A stretch of DNA of 64,000 nucleotides from Pyrenophora tritici-repentis (taxonomy: Eukaryota; Ascomycota; Dothideomycetes; Pleosporales; Pleosporaceae). The stretch's first letter is position 1, and every line of letters starts with the position of its first letter. Position numbers and translations under genes: made by a program. This document shows positions 56,998 to 64,000 of this stretch, piece after piece. Under the pieces are notes generated by a model. The model was not told the DNA's origin. It saw nothing but the letters and a program-made list of their open reading frames with translations, and searched no databases. Where the stretch lies: assembly GCF_003171515.1 (NCBI RefSeq), contig NC_089395.1, positions 558,001-622,000 on the forward strand, given 5' to 3'.

Positions 56998-58730
56998 ATG
57001 GCCAAATCTGCTTCTTTTACATTTGCAACACTGCTGTTGGGCGCCCAATTCGGTCTCGCTGCCCCCTCTGATGCAACCAAGAAAGCCTGTGCTGAGATCA
57101 ACAATGCTCTCCCAGGCAAGGTTCTCACTCCTGGCCTCCTCACGGTAGAGTATACATACGAGACGCAACAGTATTGGGCAACAAACCTCCGCGAGGTTGA
57201 TCCCGCATGCATTGTTCAGCCAAACTCTGCTCAGGATGTATCAATCGTTGTCAAGATCTTGAACAAGTACCCAAGCGTCCAGTTTGCTACTCGCAGTGGA
57301 GGCCATGACCCTAACAATGGACACGCTACCGTTCAGGACGGTGTTGTAATCACAATGACTGATCTGGTAGGGGCGACGTATGACTCAGACGACGATGTTG
57401 CCTATGTCAGACCAGGGGGAGAATGGAACGACGTCATTGGTGATCTCGAAAAGAGCGGGGTGGCTATTTCTGGCGGAAGACTTGGTAAGGCTGCCCTTTC
57501 GCCAATTTAATATGGATGCAACTAAGTCAGCATAGGACTTGTCGGTGTGGGTGGACTGTTGCTCGGAGGCGGACTCTCGTTTCTCAATGCTCAAGAAGGG
57601 CTCGCGGCTGATGTCAGTGATTATGATCCATCCTAACTTGTTGTGTACTGACATGTAGTAGAACATTATCGAGTGGGAGACAGTCATGGCTAACGGCTCA
57701 GTGGTAAACGTAAATGCTGACACACATCCTGACCTTGCGCAAGCGATGCGTGGGTCAGGTGGCCAATTCGGCATCGTTACCCAGTTCAAGGCAAAGGTCC
57801 ACCACATGGGTGATATATGGGGTGGCTCCTGCGCCTATGATGCCACCAAAGATGACGAGTTGTATGCTGCTCTACATAACTTTGTTGGTCATGGCGCCGA
57901 AGATCCAAAGGCCGCCATCATATTTTCGGATCTAGTCCTTGCCGCTGGTGTCAAGACGAAGCTCATCTTCTACTTTTATGACAATCCCAAACCGCCCACG
58001 TCCGGCCCTTTTACGGACTTTTTCAAAGTTCTTAACGTGGCTTGCGTGCCCAGAACCCAAAAGTACTCCGAGCTAGTGAGTTTACTCTCTAGTCACATCG
58101 CCGTCTCCACGAGCTGACTATTTGCAGTTGAAAACAAATGGCGAACCAGTCCGTCTCTTGAATGCTCGATCGTTCTTTCGCGTAAGGATTTCCCATACCA
58201 TATGCCTAATATCGCATACTAATCATGTATAGACATACACCATCCCCTACATTCCCTCTCGTCCTCAAATGTATAAAGAGATCCGTGACAATATGGCTAA
58301 CCTTTCTGGTCCCTTCCTCACCATACCACCCCTTGTTCGCGCCATCCAGTTCAGCGTTGACTTTCAGCCACTACCGTCCATTTTCGGTAAGGTCTCGGCA
58401 ACCAAAGGCGGCAACGCCATGGGTCTTACATCTTCGGACCCCGACCGCATCGTATTAATCTACCAAGGAGCCTGGAACTTGGCAACGGATGATGAGTTGG
58501 CATACGGAATCGCTAGGAAGATCACGGCTTGGTTAGATGAGGTCGTACCTCAATGGCTGGAGGAGGCTGGTATGCCCAAGGACTTGTATTTGCCACTCTT
58601 CATGAACGATGCCATGTGGGATCAGCCTGTCTTACAGAGCTACAGGGACTATGAAAAGTTCAAGGCGTTGCAGAAGAGTGTTGATCCAAACGGCTTTTTC
58701 AGTACCAGGTCAGGCGGCTTCAAGTTCTAG
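56998..58730 (+). CDS. Secreted FAD-dependent (BBE-like) oxidoreductase
   Basis: Five exons (56998-57484, 57536-57612, 57662-58075, 58128-58181, 58233-58730) with GT-AG introns of about 50 bp give 509 residues. The signal peptide is MAKSASFTFATLLLGAQFGL. The FAD_binding_4 (PCMH) domain has FATRSGGHDPNNG, where His103 is the usual covalent 8-alpha-FAD site, then GLVGVGGLLLGGGLSFL and MRGSGGQFGIVTQF. The C-terminal BBE segment ends VDPNGFFSTRSGGFKF. The Cys that makes a second FAD bond in berberine-bridge enzymes (G-x-C-x-x-VGVGG) is absent; the residues are GGRLGLVGVGG. Related enzymes oxidise sugars, alkaloids or polyketides outside the cell. No biosynthetic cluster surrounds it, so the substrate is unknown. 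Confidence 0.9.
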
Positions 58731-59122
58731 TCTTGACATTGCTGAGAGTAGTATCGCTCTGTGGTTTGGTCGGGTGACTGTCAATTGGAAGCGTTTTGAT
58801 TTGTGGGCAGGAGTATCATGGCGATATTCAATGAACCAAGACCCGTAGCGCGTATAAAATCTCGGTTCATCGGCGATGCCTTATCCCCGGAAATAGTGCA
58901 GCCATCGCGAGAGCTAAGATGGGAAGGTGGCCTGTAGATATTCAGTGGGGCCCACTATGCTAATAGCGGGGTAGTACATAGGCACCTACATGCAACTCTG
59001 ACTCCTTATCACGGGACCACCTAGGTACCTAACCTCTAATCCTGACTACAAGATCCGTGATTTGCGCTGTCATCGATTCAAACTCACGTTGGTTAATAAT
59101 TGTACAGCCATCACTAACGTCA
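58731..59122. other. Short intergenic region
   Basis: 392 bp between two same-strand genes, presumably terminator plus promoter. No motif stands out. Confidence 0.5.
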
Positions 59123-60158
59123 ATGTCTCAAACAGCCCAAATCGCCGGCTATCAGCACGAAGACGCGTGGAATATCGACTGGTTGCGCGTTGACGATGTG
59201 CATGAATTGCACTATCAGCAGTATGGCAAAAGAGATGGAAAGCCGGGTAAGCATGGAGTTTTCCTAATCTGATTTGGTTGCCACAATCTAAATCTGGGCA
59301 GTGATCTATCTTCACGGCGGCCCAGGTGGCAATTGTTCCAAGGGCAACACTGCCTTCTTCGACCCTGCGGAATATCGAGTGGTTCTGCTCGACCAGCGAG
59401 GCTGTGGTCAATCTCGACCTAACGCAGACACTACCAACAACACCACCTGGCATCTTGTCTCTGATATTGAAGCGCTGCGGAAATACCTCATTATCCCCAA
59501 GTGGCACGTTGTCTTTGGCGGCTCTTGGGGCTCTACCCTTTCCCTCGCCTATGCGCAAACCCACCCCGAAAGTGTTGGCAGCCTAGTCCTACGCGGCATC
59601 TTCACTGTACGGGATCTTGAGCTAAAATGGACGAATTATCCGGGCGGTGCTTCGATGCTTTTCCCTGATCGATGGGACGACTTTATCAACTTTCTGCCAG
59701 AGGAAGAGCGCTCCAATCATATTGCCAGCTACCATAGACGGCTCATGTCCTCGGACCCTTCAGTCAGCCTCCCGGCAGCCACAGCCTGGAACACATGGGA
59801 ACTCTCTATAAGCATGCTCCGTCCCGACCCCGACATTGCTCAGAAACTTAAGGAGCCGGCTTATTTGCTGGCACACGCAAGGATCGAGATCCATTACTTT
59901 ACGAATGGCGGGTTCATGACAGACGGACAACTGTTAAAGAAGGAGAACATCGATCGCATCAGGCATATCCCGACAACAATTGTGCAAGGCAGGTATGACG
60001 TGGTATGCCCACCAATAACAGCCTGGGAATTACACAAGATGTGGCCGGAGAGCAAGCTGTATTTTGTGGACGATGCTGGGCACAGCGCCACGGAGCCCGG
60101 GACCAAGGCAAAGCTGAGAGAGGCTTGTGACGCGTACGCGAATTCCGTGAAAATATGA
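59123..60158 (+). CDS. Proline iminopeptidase (prolyl aminopeptidase, family S33)
   Basis: Two exons, 59123-59246 and 59302-60158, with a 55-bp intron (GTAAGC to CAG), encode 326 residues starting MSQTAQIAGYQHEDAWNIDW. The alpha/beta-hydrolase core shows the oxyanion segment YLHGGPGG, VVLLDQRGCGQS and the nucleophile elbow GGSWGSTLSLAYAQ with Ser116. The acid residue is in VQGRYDVVCPP and the His in VDDAGHSATEP. DQRGCGQS with GGSWGS is diagnostic for the enzyme that removes N-terminal proline from peptides. There is no signal peptide, so it is cytosolic. Length is as expected (about 310-330). Confidence 0.92.
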
Positions 60159-60507
60159 GAGAGAGATACAACCCCATAAAACTCGAGTCGGCACGATATC
60201 TGCTGTCTGTAGCATATCATCAAAATACCTAGGTAGCAAAAGTTGTGTCTGAAAACTGCGGCTTCGGGCGGATGTGTTAACGACTAGTACATTATGAGGC
60301 TGTTTTATCATGCATGCAGCTAGCCGCGATGCGACTCGGCCTGTCAACGCTAAGGCGGCACAGCGAGGATTGAGATCATCGCCCCAGATCCGCCTTCTCT
60401 CGCAAACATGCGTGCATATTACGGCCCAGATTGTAGAGTGCAGGCCCGAAGTCTGGAGTTCCGCTTAGATTGGAGACCAAGTGCTACGCGCCTTCAATGT
60501 GTGCTAA
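60159..60507. other. Short intergenic region before the histidine kinase
   Basis: 349 bp containing the end of the iminopeptidase transcript and the kinase promoter. No TATA box is evident. Confidence 0.45.
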
Positions 60508-63500
60508 ATGAGTTTTCCCATCGCGGACCCCGCGGCGTGCACGCCGTCGTCAGCGGCAATCGATAACCACGAACGAGTACGAGCATACGAAATCGCAGCG
60601 TAAGACGACTGGAATACGCGCATATCGATACAGCAGTGCTGACTGGTCACTTTAGATATCTCTCCGCTGCTTCGTTCCCGTTCGATATCGAAGGAGGCCC
60701 GCCGCCAAACCCCGTCCCTAGCACTGACATTACGCTCAACGCGCTCGTCCAACATGGCGTACATAGACTGGATTGCGATCGCGCATTCCTCTCCCTCATC
60801 GACAATCGAAACCAATACATATGCGCCGAGATGACCAAACATCAATCTCTCACGAGCCCGGACCCGACACATCCTCTTCTTCTGGGTACTTCACATATCG
60901 CGCTAGAGTGGGGAGTTTGCCCGTATACCATGTCTATATTCCATGGAAGACCAGTGGCTTTACCCGACAGCCCGTACATTGTCGCTGACAAGTCGTACTT
61001 TTGCATAAAAGACTTCCGCGAGGTGCCCATGTTTGCACCGCGTCCATTCGTGGCTGGTTACCCGCACATGGTCTCTTACATGGAGGTCCCGCTATGCTCT
61101 ATATCAGGACATATATTGGGTAGTTACTGTGTCGTCGACAACAAGGAACGCGACTTCTTGGATCCCGCGGCATTGGCCACCCTCCGCGAAGTTGGCGATG
61201 CCATTAGTTCCTACCTTAATCTGAAACGCGTCGAAGCCGGCAAATCGCGATCAGAGAGGATGATGGATAGTCTTCGCCATCTTGTAGGCTCCGGTCGGCT
61301 CGAAGTCACCCCAAAGTCTGGCATTATAGAGCCCAAGGCAGTTGGGCAAAGTCCATTCCATCTTGACGTCTTTAGTTCAGCATCACAAAGAGATCTTGGC
61401 ACACGAGACTCCGATACAGTAGCATCTGATCAACCGTCTAATGTAAGCGGCATCAGCATCAATACATATCATTCGGTTCAACCACTCACGTTCCGTAGTC
61501 CTCACCAAGCTGTCAGCCCGTCAATACGAAAGCTGACGCCCCGCATGATTCTTCCACTACATCTGACTTGACCGAAAATGCCTTACCACTAGCACTCCCA
61601 GCCCCTGCTATACAATCGTCCGGTGATGATCCGTCTCCCACCCCAGCTTCCCGGCAAGACACTTACACAGGACAAATGAGCTCTGTCCTATCCACCCAAA
61701 TCGGCAATCTCTTCTCCATTGCCGCTGACAAGATTGGCCATGCCATGGATCTGAACGGCCTCGACTTTTTTGATGTCGTCGCAACTGGCACCCAGCACGG
61801 CAGTGGTCAGGGTCGCTCTTTATTTGCTGATGCATCTTCTTTGCGCCAAGAAGACACTCTAGCGACACCGCTATCCTATTATCGAAAGGACGATGTAGCC
61901 GCACAACATCCGGAGGGTCGACCAAGCCAGTCGCTGATACAGCGATTGACAGCTACTTACACCCGAGGGCATGTTTTTGCAGTGGATGAGTACGGCGTCT
62001 TCCAACATGGGGGCGAAGACGCACAAGACTCAAGCAAAACCTCGACTTCCGAGGACAATAATTGGAGCGATTTCTTCAAATATATACCCAAGGCTCGATA
62101 CGTCATGTTTATACCTCTATGGCATTACCAAAGAGAATCCTGCTACGCCACTTGTATAGCTTGGGTATCCGACACTGGAAAGACTCTAGACACTGGTGAT
62201 CTCAACTCGTTGGTAGCTTTTGGCAACTCACTCATGGCCGAAATATTCCGCCTGGAGGCTTCAGCCAATACTCAGTCCAAGTCAGACTTTGTTTCTTCTA
62301 TTAGTCATGAGCTGCGAAGTCCGCTGCACGGTATTCTGGCCAGTATCGAGCTCATACAGGAAAACACACACAAGGATTCCGAACTGCTCCCAGAAATCAC
62401 CATGATTGAGTCATGCGCCTCTACCTTACTAGATACTTTCGACCATCTTTTGGAATACTCCAAGGTCAACAGCCGCGCTGGTGCTGCACAAAGAGGCGGA
62501 ATGGTATCTAAGCATTCTGCTACCAACGCTCGTCCGAGCTCTGTGCCTGTCGACTTGGTTTCCATGGTCGAGGAAGTTCTTGAGACTGTCTCGCTGGGCC
62601 ATGATTACGCTTCACGAATCGTATCCGGACTCGAACAAGAGCGGCAGCGCGGGCTGGACCCGCCGTCTGAAACGGTGTCACTCGAGCCTATTGTCGTTAC
62701 TACACACGTCGAAAAGGGCCGGGACTGGGTGTTGCCTATTGAACAAGGTGCTTGGAAGCGCATCTTACTTAACGTCATCAGCAACGCATTGAAGTACACC
62801 AAAAAAGGCTACATCGATGTGAGGTTGGCATACCTTGAGGCTGTAGACGGCGGCCTGCCGCACATATCATTGATTGTGACTGACACAGGAGTTGGTATGA
62901 GCGAGCAGTTTCTCAAATATCACCTATTCACACCCTTTACACAAGAAGACGTTTTGAGTCCAGGCACTGGCCTAGGCTTAAGTTTAGTCAAGAGTATTGT
63001 GGAATCGCTCCAAGGCAAGATCCTTGTCGAAAGCACTCTGGGCAAGGGAACCCGTATCACAATCGAAATCCCGACCAGCCGAAGGCCCCTGAAAAATAGT
63101 CGTCCAGGAGCCGAAAACGATTCCATCCCCCTGGACATATTGCGGGGGAAGACTGTCGGCCTCCTTAGTCTATCTCGACACAGATCAACAAATGAAGGCT
63201 TTAGTACACGTGTAGTGTCTCCTCCAGAGGTTCTGGAGCATTCAATCCGCAACATTTGCGAGGATCGATTTGGGATGAAGTTTACAAATTCATTGGCGGA
63301 CGCGTCCTCAACAGATGTATTACTCATCGATGCGCATACGCTTGGTACGTTACCAACGCCCGACTTTGAAACATTGTTGACTGGATATACATCCAAGGAT
63401 GCCCCGCAGGTAGTGGTAGTGCTGGATAGTTTCAGTAAGATTGTAGCACACAAGGTTGGCTTCCGGAAAGCTACGCACATGACGATATTAGTCACTGGGA

Positions 63501-64000
63501 AGTCGCTACGGGCACTGCTCGTTTCCGCGCTAGATGAGGCAAACGAGAAGAAACTATCGCTATCGTCGCCATCACCGGCACCCTTGGCGCTCGAAAATGG
63601 CACAGAAAAAGAGAACACCTCGCCAACCGCAATCCCAGAAAACAACAATAACAACACCGAAGCGGCGACCCCAATCCTTAAACTCCAACAAGAAACCGTC
63701 CTCGCAATCCGAACCCGTCCTCCCCAACCAACCCAATCACAGCACACCTCGACGATACAAACCCTTCGCCTACCCCCCTCACAGCCACCACCCCCAAACT
63801 GCCGCTTCCACAACCTTCTCCTCGTAGACGACAACCTCATCAACCTCAAAATGCTCTCGGCCTTTGCAAAGCGCCTCAACGTCCGCTACTCCAGCGCCAC
63901 AAACGGTGCCGAAGCAGTCCAGCTGTACCAATCTGCTGCCGGTAGCCGCGACGCTTTTGACTGCGTTTTCATGGACATTAGTATGCCGGTCATGGATGGA
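60508..64000 (+). CDS. GAF-type hybrid histidine kinase, cut by the window edge
   Basis: Exons 60508-60599, 60656-61442 and 61517 onward (introns of 56 and 74 bp) keep one phase for about 1120 codons to the edge. The start MSFPIADPAACTPSSAAIDN leads into ERVRAYEIA, the usual lead-in to a GAF sensor (about residues 45-190; FLSLIDNRNQYICAE, MEVPLCSISGHILGSYCVVD). The HisKA H-box is SISHELRSPLHGIL with the phosphorylated His at about residue 557. HATPase boxes are NVISNALKYTKKG, DTGVGMS and GTGLGLSLVKSIV. The receiver domain begins LLLVDDNLINLKML, and its phosphoacceptor Asp lies in FMDISMPVMDG at about residue 1113. It would pass phosphate via an Ypd1-type protein to response regulators. The signal sensed is unknown. 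No membrane segments are seen. Confidence 0.92.

Noticed and set aside
61443..61571. Frameshift in the histidine kinase gene
   Set aside because: A normal 74-bp intron (GTAAGC to CAG, 61443-61516) restores the frame exactly.
1..64000. tRNA, rRNA and CRISPR arrays
   Set aside because: No cloverleaf with A and B boxes, no rRNA-like stretch and no regularly spaced repeats were seen by eye; a tRNAscan or Infernal run would be decisive.

Overview
The window looks like nuclear DNA of a filamentous ascomycete. The genes carry short GT-AG introns of about 50-120 bp with CTGAC/CTAAC branch points, and typical fungal families are present: HET-domain proteins, an F-box protein, an alpha-arrestin, a DUF7732-like protein, a GAF hybrid histidine kinase and a fungal hAT transposase relic. 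Protein resemblances and the transposon set suggest Dothideomycetes, probably Pleosporales, but this is inference. Mutations of the CpA-to-TpA type in transposons and some genes are what repeat-induced point mutation (RIP) produces.

Layout. 1-5.1 kb: no gene seen. 5.1-12.8 kb: a proline-rich unknown protein (-) with an unexplained frame break, a family-16 methyltransferase (+), a HET-like protein (-) and a peroxisomal SCP2 protein (+). 13.3-15.8 kb: decayed minus-strand coding sequence cut by a 158-bp hAT-type MITE with 59-bp perfect inverted repeats and an 8-bp target duplication. 16.4-27 kb: an F-box protein (-), an alpha-arrestin (-), a TGL2-like lipase with two unresolved frame breaks (-), the head-to-head pair VMA10 (-) and PET117 (+), and a glycine-rich membrane or GPI-like protein (+). 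27-35 kb: gene-poor, with one convincing small cysteine-rich gene at 31.5 kb. 35-45 kb: a HET pseudogene with one nonsense codon in its signature motif (-), a CBM48-type glycogen-binding protein (-), a TINA/ADIP-like coiled-coil protein (-) and a secreted cysteine-containing protein (-).

45.5-53.5 kb is a nest of transposons. An old, RIP-degraded hAT element (45487-53537) has an 8-bp target duplication, matching terminal inverted repeats and a recognisable transposase relic. Three later insertions lie inside it: a complete Ty1/copia element with identical 165-bp LTRs (46855-52118) and two solo LTRs of a second family, each with its own perfect 5-bp target duplication. The copia element has a TGA CTA stop at its gag/protease boundary, the known leaky-stop context.

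53.6-57 kb is intergenic. The right end holds three plus-strand genes: a secreted FAD (BBE-like) oxidoreductase, a proline iminopeptidase, and a hybrid histidine kinase that runs off the window edge inside its receiver domain.

The genes do not form an obvious biosynthetic cluster. The main biological stories are the nested mobile elements, the genes they or RIP-type mutation have broken, and compact gene structures such as VMA10 with an ATG-only exon and a 9-nt micro-exon.
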